From Odobenus rosmarus divergens (taxonomy: Eukaryota; Chordata; Mammalia; Carnivora; Odobenidae): DNA of 64,000 nt. The position numbers were made by a program, and so were the translations under genes. The number at the start of each line of letters is the position of its first letter. The stretch's first letter is position 1. Where the stretch lies: NCBI RefSeq assembly GCF_000321225.1, contig NW_004450285.1:5463330-5527329 (forward strand), read 5' to 3'. Of this stretch, positions 21,726-33,134 are shown piece by piece. Below the pieces are notes generated by a model. The model ran no database searches, had not been told where the DNA came from, and saw nothing but the letters and a program-made list of their open reading frames with translations.

Positions 21726-24150
21726 GCCCTCCCCTATATAAATTGTATAGAAAATAAGCCAATAAAATATTAGAGACTGTCAAAGAAGATTATGATTTAT
21801 GGGATTATACATTTTATTTCATGATTGGATTTTATAACAATTTTAAAAATTGACAATTGTATGGATTAATCAAACCTTACAAAAATCGCTTTAAAACTAA
21901 TCTAGAGTTACTAAGCCAGAGGTTGATGCAATTTTTCTGTAAAGGGTAAGATAGTAACTATTTTAAGCTGTTGGAATTTATGATATCTGTTGCAACTGCT
22001 CAGCTCTGGTCTGGTAACATCAAAGTAGCCATAGATAGTATGTAAATGAAAGAATATGGCTGTGATTCTGAGACCAAGAAGTTTTGTTTTGTTTTGTTTT
22101 TGCATCTTTTCCTGCTTTATTAAGATAACTGACATATATATATTATAGAATTTTAAGGTGTACAATGTGATAGTTTAATATACACATATATTATGAAATG
22201 ATAACCACAATAAGTTTAGTTAACATATCTAACACCTCACATAATTAAAGTTTTTATGTGTTGAGAGACATTCAAAATCTACTCTCTTAGCAACTTTCAA
22301 GTATATCATATAGTATTGGTAGTTAAGTCACCATGCTGAGTATTAGATCCCTAGAACTGATTCATGTTATAACTGTATCCTTTGGCTTGTAGCCTTTGGT
22401 CAGCATCTCCCAATTTCACCCTCCCCCCACCTTCCACCAGCCCCTGGCAACTCCCATTCAACTCTGTTTCTATGAGTTTAGCTGTTTTTAGATTTCACAT
22501 GTAAGTGAGATCGTGCACTATTTGTCTTTCTCTGACTTATTTCACTTAGCATAATGCCTTCAAGGGCTTTCTATGTTATCACAAATGGCAGAATTCTTTC
22601 TTTTTTATGGCTGAAGAATATTTTATTTCATATACGTGCCACATTTATTTATCCACTCATCCACTGACAGCCAAATAGGTTGTTTCCATGTCTTGGCTAT
22701 TGTGATTAATGCTGCAATAAACACTGGAATGAGGATATCTCTTTGATATCCTGTTTTCATTTCCTTTGCATATATACACAGAAGTAGGATTGCTGTATCA
22801 TATTTTCATTTGTTCTATTTTTAATTCACTCAGGAATCTCCATACTGTCTTTTGTAGTGACTATACCAATTTAAATTCTCACCAACAGTACAAAAGGTTC
22901 CCCTTTCTCTACATTCTTGCCAATACTTATTATCTCATCTTTTTGACAATAGCCAATTTCAACAGGCATAAGGCAATATCTCACTGTGATTTTGATTTGC
23001 ATTTCCCTCATGATTAGGGAGTATCTTTCATGTACCTATTGGCAACTTGTGTATGTTCTTTAGAAAAATGTCTGTTTAGGTCCTCTTGCCCATTTTTTAC
23101 TTGTGTTATTTGTATATTGCTATTGAGTTGGGTAAATTCCTTATATATTTGGGATCATAATCCCTTATCAGATACATGATTTGCAAATATTTTCTCCCAT
23201 TATGTAAGTTAATTTTTATGACTGTTTCTTTTGCTGTGCAGAGGTTTTATAGTTTAATGTAGTCCCACTTATTTATTTTTGCTTTTGTTACTTGCACTTC
23301 TATTGTCATACCTGCCAAAAATGTTGCCAAAACCAGTGTCAAGGAGATTTTTTTCCTATTTTTTCCCCTATATTTTTTTCCAGTAGGTTTGCAGTTTCAG
23401 GCCTTATATTTAAGTCTTTAATACAATTTGAGTTAATTTTTGTGAGTGATGTAATATAGGGGTCCAATTTCTTTTACATGTAAATATCGAGTTTTCCCAG
23501 CATAGTTTATGGAAAAGATGATCTTTTCCTCATTGAGTATTCCTGGCTTCCTCATCAAATATTAATTGACTGTACATGAATGAGTTTATTTCTGGGCTCT
23601 CAATTCCCTTGCATTGGTCTATGTATCTGACTCGGTCAGTGCCACACTGTTTTGATTACTGTAGGTTTGAGGTATACATTGAAATCAGGAAGTCTGATGC
23701 CTCCAGTTTTGTTCGTCTTTCTCAAGACTGCTTTAGCTATTTGGAGTCTTTTGTGGTTCCATATGAATTTTAGGATTATTTTTCTATTTCTGTGAAAAAT
23801 GCCATTGGAATTTTGATAGAGATTCCATTGAATTTATAGATGACTTTGGGTCGTATGAACATTTTAACAGTATTAATTGTTGTGATCCATGAATAAGGGA
23901 TATCTTTTCATTTATTTGTGTTTTCTTCAATTTATATTTCTTTAATGTCTTATAGTTTTTGATTTAATAATTTTTCACCTCATTGGTTAAATTTACTGAA
24001 ATATATTGTTTTTGATGCTATTGTAAATGGGATTATTTTCTTTATTTCTTTTTGGATATTTCACTGTTAGTATATAGAAATGCTACTGATTTCTATATGT
24101 TGATTTTGTGTTCCGCAACTTAACTGAATTCATTCATTAAGTTTTAATAG

Positions 24151-24184
24151 GGGTGTGTGTGTGCGTGTGTGTGTGTGTGTGTGA
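24151..24184 (+). repeat. (GT)n microsatellite
   Basis: GTGTGTGTGC then GTGTGTGTGT continuing to 24,182, one C interruption; grown inside the L1 ORF2 remnant. Confidence 0.9.
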
Positions 24185-25203
24185 AGTCTTTAGGGCTTTC
24201 TGTATATAAGATCAGATCTTCTACAGACAATTTTACTTCTTCCTATTCTATTTGGAATCCTTTTATTTATTTATTTTTTTCTTTTCTAATTGCCCTAAGA
24301 CTTTCAGAACTATGTTGAATAGGGTGGCATGATGGAGCATCCTTATCTTATTCCTGATTTAGAGGAAAAATTTTTAAGCTCTTTACCATTGGAGTATGAT
24401 GTTTACTGTGGATTTGTCATACATGGCCTTTATTATATTGAGACATATTACTTCTACATCCAATTTGTTGAGAGCTTTTATCATGAAAGGGTGTTGAATT
24501 TTGTCAAATGCTTTTTCTGTATGTATTGAGGTGATCATGTGATTTTTAATCTTCATTCTGTTAATGTGATGTATCATGTTTATTGATTTGTTTATATTGA
24601 CCCATCCTTTCATTCCGGGGACAAATCCTACTTGATCATGGTATATGATCTTTTTAATGTGCTATTGAATATGATTGCTAGTATTCTGTTGAGGATTTTT
24701 GCAGCTCTACTCATCAGTGTTTTTTTGTTTCGTTTGTTTGTTTGTTTTGTAGTGTCATTATCTGGCCTTAGCATAAAGGTAATGCTATTTTCAAGGGTTC
24801 CCTCTTTTGGAATAGTTCATTAATTTTTCCTTAAATGTTTTGTAGAATTCACCAGTGAAACCATCTGGTGCTGGGCTTTTCTTTATTGGGAGGTTTTTGA
24901 TTACTGATTCAATCTCCTTTGTCATTAGTGGTATGTTCATATTTTCTGTTTCTTCATGATTCAGACTCAGTAGGTTGTATATTTCAAGGAATTTATCCAT
25001 TACTTCTAGGTTATTCAATTTTTTTTGACATACAATTGTTTCGAGTAGCCTCTTATAATCGTTTGTGTTTCTGTGGTATCAGCTGTAATGTCTCCTCTTT
25101 CATTTATAATTTAATTTTTAAAATTCTTTCTGTTATTTTCTTGGTCAGTCTAGCTAAAAGTTCATTGATCTTTATCTTTAAAAAAATGAAATCTTAGTTT
25201 TTT

Positions 25204-25400
25204 GTTTTTTTAAAGATTTTTATTTATTTATTTGACAGAGAGGGAGAGACACAGTGAGAGAGGGAACATAAGCAGGGGGAATGGGAAAGGGAGAAGCAGG
25301 CTTCCCGCGGAGCAGGGAGCCCGATGTGGGGCTTGATCCCGGGACCCTGGGATCATGACCTGAGGCAGACGCTTAATGACTGAGCCACCCAGGCACCCCT
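25204..25400 (-). mobile_element. Can-SINE, antisense, nested in L1 ORF2
   Basis: T-rich tail, AAGATTTTTATTTATTTATT, GACAGAGAGGGAGAGACACA, and a head ending TGAGCCACCCAGGCACCCC. Flanks: AAATCTTAGTTTT at 25189-25201 against AAATCTTGGTTTT at 25402-25414. The L1 ORF2 sequence resumes after it. Confidence 0.93.
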
Positions 25401-28204
25401 CAAATCTTGGTTTTATTGATTTTTTTCCTATTGTCTTTCTAGTCTCAGTTTCATTTTACCTGCCTTAATTTTTGTTATTTCCTTCCTTTTGCTCACTTTG
25501 GGCTTAATTTCATCTTTTTCTAATTCCTTGTACAAAATTAAGTTGTTTACTTGAGCTTTTTCTTTTTTCTTAAGGTGGGCATTTATTGCTATAATCTTTC
25601 CTCTTTGAACTGCTTTTGCTGTGTCCCATAAAATTTAGTGTGTTGTGTTTTCATTTTTGTTTGTTTTATGATACTTTCTCATTTCCCTTTTGATTTCCTT
25701 TTTGACCCTTGGACTGTTCAGGAGTATGTTGTTTCATATCCACATTTGTGAATTTTTTAGTTTTCTTCCTGTTACTGATTTCTAGTTTCACACCATTATG
25801 GGCGGGGGAAAGATACCTTATAATTTCAGTTTTCTTAAATTAGTTAGGTGTGCTTTGTGGTTCAGCCATATGTTCTATCCTGGGGAATGTTCTGTGTTGA
25901 CTTGAGAAGAATGTATATTCTGCTGTTGTGGGATGGAGTATTCTGAATGTATGTTGTTAGGTCCACTTGAACTAACTAACATATAGTTCAAAGCCAGTGT
26001 TACCTTACTGATTTCCTATCTGAATGATCTACCGATGTTGAAAGTGGAGTATTGAAGTCCTTTACTCTTATGGTATTGCTTTATACTTCCCCCTTCAGTT
26101 AGTAATATTTGCTTTAAATATATAGGTGCTCCAATGTTGGGTGCACGTATAGTTATATTTATCACATATCATCTTGATGAATTGACTGCTTTGTCACTAT
26201 ATAGTGAAATACTGTTGTTTCTTGTGACTGATTTTGACTGAAAATCTGTATTACCTGATATAAGTATGGTCATTCTTGCTCTTTCTTGGTTACCATTTAC
26301 ATGTAGTATCTTTTTGCATCCCTTAACTTTCATTTTATGTGTGTCCTTAAAGCTGAAGTGTCTTGTAGGCAACATATTGTATCATTCACCTCTAGGACCT
26401 CTGTTTGATCCTTTTATGGTTTCTATTTCTTTTTTAAACTTCTCATGTTATTCATGTATTATTTTTATGATTTCATTTAGCTATCTATTTGTGTTTTCTT
26501 GCATTTTATTGAGTTTCCTTTAATGATTATTTTGGATTCTTTGTCACGTAAACTGTAGATCTTCATTTCTTTGGGAGCAGTTACTAGAGTTTTTTAGTGA
26601 TCTTTGGTGGTATCATATTTGTTTGCTTCTTTGTTATCTTCATAGGCTTGCATTTGTGTCTGTGTATTTGAAGTAGCAAACACCTCTTTTCAGTTTTTAC
26701 AGATTTGTATTAAAGAAGGTACGACCTTCTGTTAGTTCCCTGGGCTGCTACAGTTACCTCTGGAATCACAGAAATACTGGGTTGAAGCTGTTCCAAAGCT
26801 GTTATTAGGTGTGCAGTGGGATTTGTGATTGGTGGGCTTGTTACCATATTCGTGGGCCAGTGTGGATCCCGTCTGGGATCTGGGTAGATAAGACTGCCTT
26901 CAGTACATTGTTGAGTTAGGTGGTGATAGGGTAAGTGTTCACTTTAGGGTTCATAGTTGGGTCTTCAGATGGCAGGCTGATCACCAGCTGTGCAGATGGT
27001 TGGGGATCCCACCAAATTCCTGGGAGGGCTCCTGCCAAATCTCTGGATGAGTACCTGGGTGGGCAAGACTGGCCCTGGACCTTGACTGAGGAAGTCTAGA
27101 AATGAGCTCATGACTATTGTAGTTCCACAGCTAAGATTGAAGTCTGCAGACTTGGCTCTGGAAGCATGGAGATTTCCAGACACAGGTATGTGACCCACAA
27201 GATCCCTGAGTGGGTTGGACTGCTCCCCGACTGCTCCTGAAAGGCTTGGAGTGGAGAATAGTGCCTTTTCAGGATTTTTAGGGACACAGACAGGAGTGTC
27301 TCCTGCAGTGTCCCTGTGCCAGCAGGGATGTTCAGGAAGTGTGACTGCTGGGGCTGGGGAGTGGAGCTGGTTCAAGGGCTACTTCTGGGTGCATAGCCAA
27401 GACCAAAGTCTGTGTGCCTGTTACTCAATACCTAAGTAGGAGTAGCTCCTCCTGGATCCCTTGGCATATGGAACTTGGTGCAGAACCAAGGCCAAACAGG
27501 GTTGCAGCTAAGTCCACAGGGATATAGAGCCATTCACAGGTTTGTAGCTGGGATCATGGTTGGTGAGTCAGCTCCTAGAATGAATCTGCCTTCTCAAAAT
27601 GGCTCTCCCTTTTCTTGGACTACACCAGAGTTTTACAATTGCCTATCTGCATCCCAAAGCTCCCACAAAGGCACTTTTGTCTTTAGATAGATGTAAAATT
27701 ATTATTGTTCAGGAAAGATTTGAGTGGGGGGTGTCTTATTCAGCCATCTTGCTGACATCCCACAAAGTATTGTTGATACAACTTGCTTCAGACATATAAT
27801 TTATCAGCATCTGTTTCTTATATATCAGTTTATTTTGCTTTTAGTGTGATCAAATTTCTTCCACTAAGAATTAAACCAGACCAAACAACCAAAAAGAAGC
27901 AATTTTGATATTTAGAAGAATTTCTAATATAATGCTTGTGGGTCTTTAATAGGTCTGGTCATCTCTGCTCAATTTGAGACAAACTGATGATATATTAGCT
28001 TTAGTTTCCTGTGGGGTTGGCCACAACTATGGTAAGAACTCCATCAGAACTTGATTTCTCTCTGCTCCCTTCCCCTCTTTTCTACAGGTGTGAGTACCAA
28101 GGGCACTCCTTAATAAGCTTGGTGCACAATAAAGTCTATCTCAGAGGCTGGGAACCCAAGCAGCAACATTTACTGATTTTTTTGCCACTCTAAATTAAAA
28201 CTCT

Positions 28205-28312
28205 CCAACAGCAGGGATTATTTTTGTTTCATGTAGCAGTGTATAATCAGCCCCAGAACAGTGGGTGGTACCCGGTAGACTCTCAGGAAATATTGCCTGC
28301 ATAGATGAAATA
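28205..28312 (+). mobile_element. L2 3' terminal fragment, sense
   Basis: CAGCAGGGATTATTTTTGTT, AGCCCCAGAACAGTGGGTGG and CTCAGGAAATATTGCCTGCA follow the L2 3'-end order (GGCAGGGATTTTGTCT, CAGAACAGTGCCTGGCA, CTCAATAAATATTTG). Just upstream, 28,000-28,190 contains an AATAAAGTCTATCTCAGAG segment that could be a diverged LTR end, not assigned. Confidence 0.6.
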
Positions 28313-28689
28313 TTATGTAACTATTAAAATGAGTTGTAGAATATATACTAACATGAAATGTGCTCATAACTTAAATATTAAGTAAAAAGTGTAAGATTAA
28401 TAATGTAAATCAATATGTATACACATATAACATATGTTTATCCATAGAAAACTGTTAACACTGTTTCTGATTGTGGATGAATCGTTTTGTCTTCTTCTTG
28501 ATCATCTATATTAAAAATTCTTCAATTATAATTACAATTTCTATAACTGAATAATTACAATTTCTACAATTAATTCAATAAATAATGACAGTTGAGTGCC
28601 TCTCTATGTGGTAATTTGAGACATTAGATAAAGAGAAGTGACCAAAACTGATGATAATTGGGGCAGGAAACAACTGAAGGGTCCATCAC

Positions 28690-29015
28690 TCACATGTCTG
28701 CTATTAGGTCTGGAATGGCTGAATGGGTCCAGTGTTGGTCCCACATCAATCTCTTTCTCCACTTGGCTTCCCCATGTAGCCAGCTTGGGCTTTCTTACTG
28801 AATGGAGGCCTCAGGATATAAAGACATTTTATGTGGTGACTGTTTTCCTCAGAGTGCATATTCCAAACGATTTATATAGTAGATGCCAGGTTTTTTATGA
28901 TCTAGTATCAGGAGTCTTCCAGCATCACATCTGCTGAATTTTATTCATCAGAATATGCACAGACAAAGGTTGGGCAGGTATGAACTATACTTTTCAGTGA
29001 GGAATGGATTCAACG
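28690..29015 (-). mobile_element. Possible MaLR/ERVL LTR remnant, antisense
   Basis: The series CCCCATGTAGCCAGCTTGGG, CTTTCTTACTGAATGGAGGC, and AGAATATGCACAGACAAAGG with GGGCAGGTATGAAC resembles an antisense MaLR-type LTR body. Diverged; family uncertain. Confidence 0.35.
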
Positions 29016-29397
29016 TACAGACCGAAGGAATTGATCCCATCTTGGATACAGGCTAATACACAATATTTCAAAATTATCTTTGTTCTAGGTGTGGATCCAG
29101 CTTCGCTTTCTGATCCATTCCTAAAACTTTTTTTTTTATTTTGATAGATGAATTATTTGTTGTACATATTGCTAAGTCAGATGTGTTTGGATTTAGTCTT
29201 ACCATAATATTTTAGGATGCATTTTCCCTTTTTTGTTTCCTCTAAAATATTTGATATGTATACTATTACTGATTTTTGGAAGTTTTGAAGGTTCATTTTC
29301 TTTCTATAATTAAGAAAGTTTATGTTTTACTTGTAGTGTTTGACTTTTTAGACAATTTATGTTGCACTAACATATTCAAATATTAATTTAAATAAAT

Positions 29398-29582
29398 TTT
29401 TTTTTTTTTTTTTTGAGAGAGAGAGAGAATGGTAGAGAGAGACCATGAGAGGGAGGAAGGTCAGAGGGAGAAGCAGACTCCCCGCTCAGCAGGGAGCCCG
29501 ACGCGGGACTTGATCCTGGGACTCCAGGATCATGACCTGAGCCGAAGGCAGTTGCTTAACCAACTGAGCCACCCAGGCTCCC
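29398..29582 (-). mobile_element. Can-SINE, antisense
   Basis: T16 tail, GAGAGAGAGAGAATGGTAGA body, head ending GAGCCACCCAGGCTCCC. A 9-bp AT-rich duplication TAAATAAAT lies at 29389-29397 and 29583-29591. First of three SINEs within 720 bp. Confidence 0.93.
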
Positions 29583-29677
29583 TAAATAAATATATTCTTA
29601 ATATAGCAAGTTTAATGACTTCTAATGACTCTCTGTACTGAGAAGCGAAGAAGAAGTACACTTAAAATATTTTCCTT

Positions 29678-29872
29678 GGGGTTGCCTGGGTGGCTCAATC
29701 AGTTAAGCATCTGCCTTCGGCTCAGGTCATGATCCTAGGATCCTTGGATCAAGTCCCGCATTGGGCTCCCTGCTCAGTGGGGAGCCTGCTTTTCCCTCTC
29801 CTCCTTGCTCCTGCTCTCTTGTTATCTCTATCTCTGTCTCTCAAATAAATAAATAATCTTAAAAACAAAACA
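29678..29872 (+). mobile_element. Can-SINE, sense
   Basis: GGGGTTGCCTGGGTGGCTCA head, CAGGTCATGATCCTAGGATC core, AAATAAATAAATAATCTT end and an AAAACAAAACAAAAC tail. Target duplication is imperfect (ATTTTCCTT near 29669-29677 against ATCTTCCTT near 29877-29885), suggesting an older copy. Confidence 0.92.
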
Positions 29873-29940
29873 AAACATCTTCCTTATCACTACTCTGCTG
29901 ATCAGTTCTCAATTCTGGTTGATTACTTTGATACTTTGAT

Positions 29941-30116
29941 TTTTTTTTAAAAGATTTTATTTATTGAAAGGGAGCACAAGAGTGGGGTGAGGGGCAGAGA
30001 GAGAAGCAGACTCCCTGCTGAGCAGGGAGCCTGATGCGGGGCACTATCCCAGGATCCTGGGATTAAGCCCTGAGCTGAAGACAGATGCTTAGCAGACTGA
30101 GCCAACCAGGCTCCCC
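29941..30116 (-). mobile_element. Can-SINE, antisense, slightly shortened body
   Basis: T-rich tail, AAGATTTTATTTATTGAAAG, GGGGCAGAGAGAGAAGCAGA body, head ending GCCAACCAGGCTCCCC. Duplication ATACTTTGAT (29931-29940) / ATACTTGGAT (30118-30127). Diverged from consensus more than its neighbours. Confidence 0.9.
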
Positions 30117-30156
30117 AATACTTGGATATTTTTATTTCTTTTCATTATAATGTTTC

Positions 30157-30599
30157 TTTCTTTTTTTTTTTTTTTTAGTTTTACACCTTAATTTGACAAT
30201 CAGCGATCAGTTCTCATCCACATTAACTGTAGATTTTTCGAAGTGGTGACAGATACATAGGTAACCAATGTATAGAACTTGTTTGGTGAATCTTCATCCT
30301 TATTATGTTTTCTGGACAACTTGGATACAATATGGAACGTTCCTTATTCCTTTGGCCCAGACAGCTGTGTTGAACCTGGCATCTATGTGCACATCTGCAG
30401 TTCCCATCTCCTTCATGGTGAATTTCCAGATGTCTCAGAATGCCCACGGGGCACACTTCTTGAAACCCATCATGGATGCACTTGTGAATGTTGATGGTGT
30501 GTTCATTCTCTGGTCACTACTGCGATGGCAGAATGGCTCTTGTTATCATCCTTCATTGCGGGAGCCAATCAGCTGGGCCCTGGTTGGAAATGAAAGCAG
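30157..30599 (-). pseudogene. RPL31: RPL31 processed pseudogene
   Basis: An intronless, broken copy of the mRNA for the 60S ribosomal protein L31, on the minus strand. The poly-A tail appears as a T run at 30,157-30,176. The reading recovers recognisable RPL31 pieces: TINIHK near the N-terminal third, then, in another frame, [20 protein letters not shown] near the C-terminus at about 30,297-30,240, followed by TSKNLQ. The start codon reads ATT, several frameshifts and in-frame stops split the frame, and a 4-bp loss lies just before the last codons. A 5'UTR-like segment reaches about 30,599. A possible diverged duplication (TTATAATGTTTCT at 30,145-30,157 / TTATAATAGTTCT at 30,600-30,612) fits L1-mediated retroposition. 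The functional gene is elsewhere. Confidence 0.9.
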
Positions 30600-30614
30600 T
30601 TATAATAGTTCTAT

Positions 30615-31840
30615 TTAAATAATGCATTTTGATCTTTATAAATTGTGTCTTCAGCTTTTCCTAATTCTAAATATTTATAATCCTTAATTTTTGTCATTAA
30701 AGTCCAGTATTTAGCCTTATTTCTCCATTTAAATTGATTCAAACTTCAGTGCTTTTAGCAGAAGTTCTACTTTCAATTCTTGATTGACACTTAAAAAAAT
30801 CTGTTTCTTGTTTTCAAGCATGTTAACAGATATCTATTATTTGAACTTTAAAAGAGCTGACATCATATCTCTATCACATTTACTTTCTCTAAGAACACTA
30901 TAGTTACGTAGGTATTACTCTACTCTCATCTAGTGATAAACATTTTTCCCAAAATATGTTATTCTTTATTGGTTTACACATTTAATTCATACTTTGTTAA
31001 CAGGTATTTTACCTTTTTTATCCATCATTTTAACTCTTATTTTTTACCTTTTTTGTTTTTAATATGCATGCTTTTCTCTATGTGCAAAATTTAGATGGAG
31101 TTGCATAAGGACAGTGAAACTTTAGCTTCTCCCAAAACCTCCAGGGAGGCAGAATTTATCTCCCCCTTCTTGCTTAAGTTACTTAGCACAAAAGACCTCA
31201 CATGAAATGGAAGTCTTACAAGCTGAATCTTGCCCTCCTAAAAATCTGCAGCTAGCTCTGCTGGTCATCTTTGATAAATAACTATGGGCAAGTCTCAACA
31301 TAACCTGAGCAGTGAAATTGATTTCTTTTATAGGTGGCATTGCTTATTAAAAAAACAAAAAACAAAAAACAAAAAACCACAGGTCCCAGCAGTTTTTGGA
31401 ATTTTTTCTTAAGCTTGTAAATAATGATAGAATTCCCTTAGCAAATAAATGTGGAAAGGGTAAGAAGGCACAGGAAGCTGTGCATATTAGAATGAATTTA
31501 CCATGTCAGGCAAAAACCAGAAGGATATTGAACTGACTTTTTTCATTAAAATAATAAGAAATATACTACTGAGTGTAGTGAGATCAGCACTCCCTGTCCT
31601 CTATGAGCCAGAGCTGATAGGAAAAGATAATTAGTGGAGTTTTTATTTTTTTCTATTTTTTTCTTATTCAGTGTTTTATTCTGCCTTATGTTTTCTTCCC
31701 TTGTGTGGAAAGTACTTTGTTCTAGCAAAACATTTTTACTCAAAGCACAAATGAATTAATGGTAGTCTATTCTGTAAGAATCACTGTTAGTATTTGACTA
31801 GCAGGAAATCCATTTAACAATGACATAACTAACATTTTTA
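30615..31840. other. AT-rich sequence, no gene recognised
   Basis: Contains an A-rich (CAAAAAA)n tract at 31,347-31,377. A slightly GC-richer patch at 31,085-31,300 is unassigned. Nothing else recognised. Confidence 0.5.
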
Positions 31841-31849
31841 TTTTTTAAG

Positions 31850-32923
31850 GAACAATTATATCTTTTATATAATTTTAATTCCAGTAGTTAATATACAGTG
31901 TTATATTAGTTTTAGGTGAATTTTAATTCCAGTAGTTAATATACAGTGTTATATTAGTTTTAGGTGTATACTCTAGTGATTCAGCAATTCCATACATCAT
32001 CAGGTACTCATCATGACAAGTGCCCTCCTTAATCCCCATCACCTATTTCACCCATACCCCCACCCCCCACCCCTCTGAAACCCTCAGTTTGTTTCCCATA
32101 GTCCATAGTCTCTCATGGTTCGTGTCCTGCTCTGATTTCCCCTCCTTCATTTTTCCCTTCCTTCTCCTAATGTCCTCCATGCTATTCCTTATGTTCCACA
32201 AATAAATGAAACCACAGATAATTGTCTTTCTCTGCTTGACTTATTTCATTTAGCATAATCCCCTCCAGTTCCATCCATGTCGATGCAAATGGTAGGTATT
32301 CATCCTTTCTGATGGCTGAGTAATATTCCATTGTATATATGAACCAATTCTTTATCCATTCATCTGTTGAAGGGCATCTCGGCTCCTTCCACAATTTGGC
32401 TATTGTGGACATTGCTGCTATGAACATTGGGGTGCATGTGCCCTTTCTTTTCACTACATCTGTTTCCTTGGGGTAAATACCCATAGTGCAATTGCTGGAT
32501 CATAGGGTAGCTCTATTTTTAACTTTTTGAGGCACCTCCACACTGTTTTCCAAAGTGGCTGTACCCACTTGCATTCCCACCCACAGTGTAAGAGGGTTCC
32601 CCTTTCTCCACATCCTCTGCAACATTTGTTGTTTCCTGTCTTGTTAATTTTTGCCATTCTAACTTGTGTAAGGTGGTATCTCAATGTGGTTTTGATTTGA
32701 ATTTCCCTGATGGCTAATGATGATGAACATTTTTTCATGTGTTTGTTAGCCATTCATATGTCTTCTTTGGAGAAGTTTCTGTTCATGTCTTCTGCCCATT
32801 TCTTGACTTGATTATTTGTTTTGGGGTGTTGAGTTTGAGAAGTTCTTTATAGATTTTGGGTACCAGCCCTTTATCTGATATGTCATTTGCAAATATCTTC
32901 TCCCATTCTGTGGCTTGCCTCTT
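31850..32923 (-). mobile_element. L1 3' part (ORF2 C-terminus and 3'UTR), antisense; part of a rearranged L1
   Basis: Plus-strand reading gives the antisense L1 3'UTR (CCAGTAGTTAATATACAGTG, AATCCCCATCACCTATTTCA, TCTCTCATGGTTCGTGTCCT) followed by antisense ORF2 C-terminal sequence to GGCTTGCCTCTTAG at 32,911-32,924. ORF2 remnants on the minus strand span 32,753-32,182 in two frames and include the Cys-rich motif [20 protein letters not shown] and the C-terminal YTMEYYSAIRKDEYLPFAST block. A frameshift near 32,470 splits them. The 5'-ward continuation is replaced by an inverted piece at 32,924. Confidence 0.92.
31871..31966 (+). repeat. Perfect 48-bp tandem duplication
   Basis: Positions 31871-31918 and 31919-31966 are identical by eye, each starting AATTTTAATTCCAGTAG and ending TTTTAGGTG. 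The duplicated unit is L1 3'UTR sequence. Identity contrasts with the mutated state of the rest of this L1. Confidence 0.95.
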
Positions 32924-33126
32924 AGAAGACATACAAATGGCTAACAGACACATGAAAAAAAATGTTCATCATCATTAGACATCAGGGAAATTCAAATCAA
33001 AATCACATTGAGATACCACCTTACACCAGTTAGAATGGCAAAAATTGACAAGGCAAGAACAACAAATGTTGGAGAGGTTGTGGAGAGAGGGGAACCCTCT
33101 TATACTGCTGGTGGGAATGCAAGTTG
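32924..33126 (+). mobile_element. Inverted L1 ORF2 segment (fold-back copy)
   Basis: About 203 bp of L1 ORF2 in the plus orientation, from AGAAGACATACAAATGGCTA to GGGAATGCAAGTTG. It is the reverse complement of 32,566-32,766 in the adjoining minus-strand L1 (about 90% identical by eye), with a 157-bp spacer. It therefore forms a long inverted repeat and duplicates sequence already present, unlike a simple twin-priming inversion, which would carry the next upstream L1 segment. Confidence 0.9.
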
Positions 33127-33134
33127 ATCCAATC

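Larger units (their letters stand above)
22560..26420 (-). pseudogene. L1 ORF2 remnant (endonuclease/reverse transcriptase), inactive
   Basis: Recognisable pieces on the minus strand: an endonuclease-domain segment at 26,375-26,169 (HVNGNQERARMTILISGNTD); the start of the RT domain at 25,018-24,791 (NLPIKKSPAPDGFTGEFYKT); and an RT segment at 24,613-24,383 containing [20 protein letters not shown]. In the last, the first catalytic Asp of the usual IDAEKAFD motif reads His (SIHTEKAFD). Frames are broken repeatedly and a SINE interrupts at 25,204-25,400. It cannot make an active enzyme. Confidence 0.85.
22080..27772 (-). mobile_element. Long old L1, antisense, nearly end-to-end but lacking most of ORF1
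   Basis: Read on the minus strand: a 5'UTR from about 27,772 (start near GTCAGCAAGATGGCTGAATA) to about 26,600; a short ORF1 start at about 26,590-26,430; a jump into the ORF2 endonuclease domain at about 26,420; ORF2 down to about 22,560; then the 3'UTR and a (AAAAC)n-type tail near 22,080. Total about 5.7 kb including a 200-bp SINE at 25,204-25,400. Many stops and frameshifts. The GC-richer 5'UTR makes spurious open frames (26,965-27,690). Confidence 0.88.

Noticed and set aside
23576..25197. Plus-strand open frames of 63-92 codons across the antisense L1
   Set aside because: They are the reverse strand of L1 ORF2 and carry no independent motif.
26965..27690. Open frames up to 136 codons
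   Set aside because: They lie in the 5'UTR of the antisense old L1.
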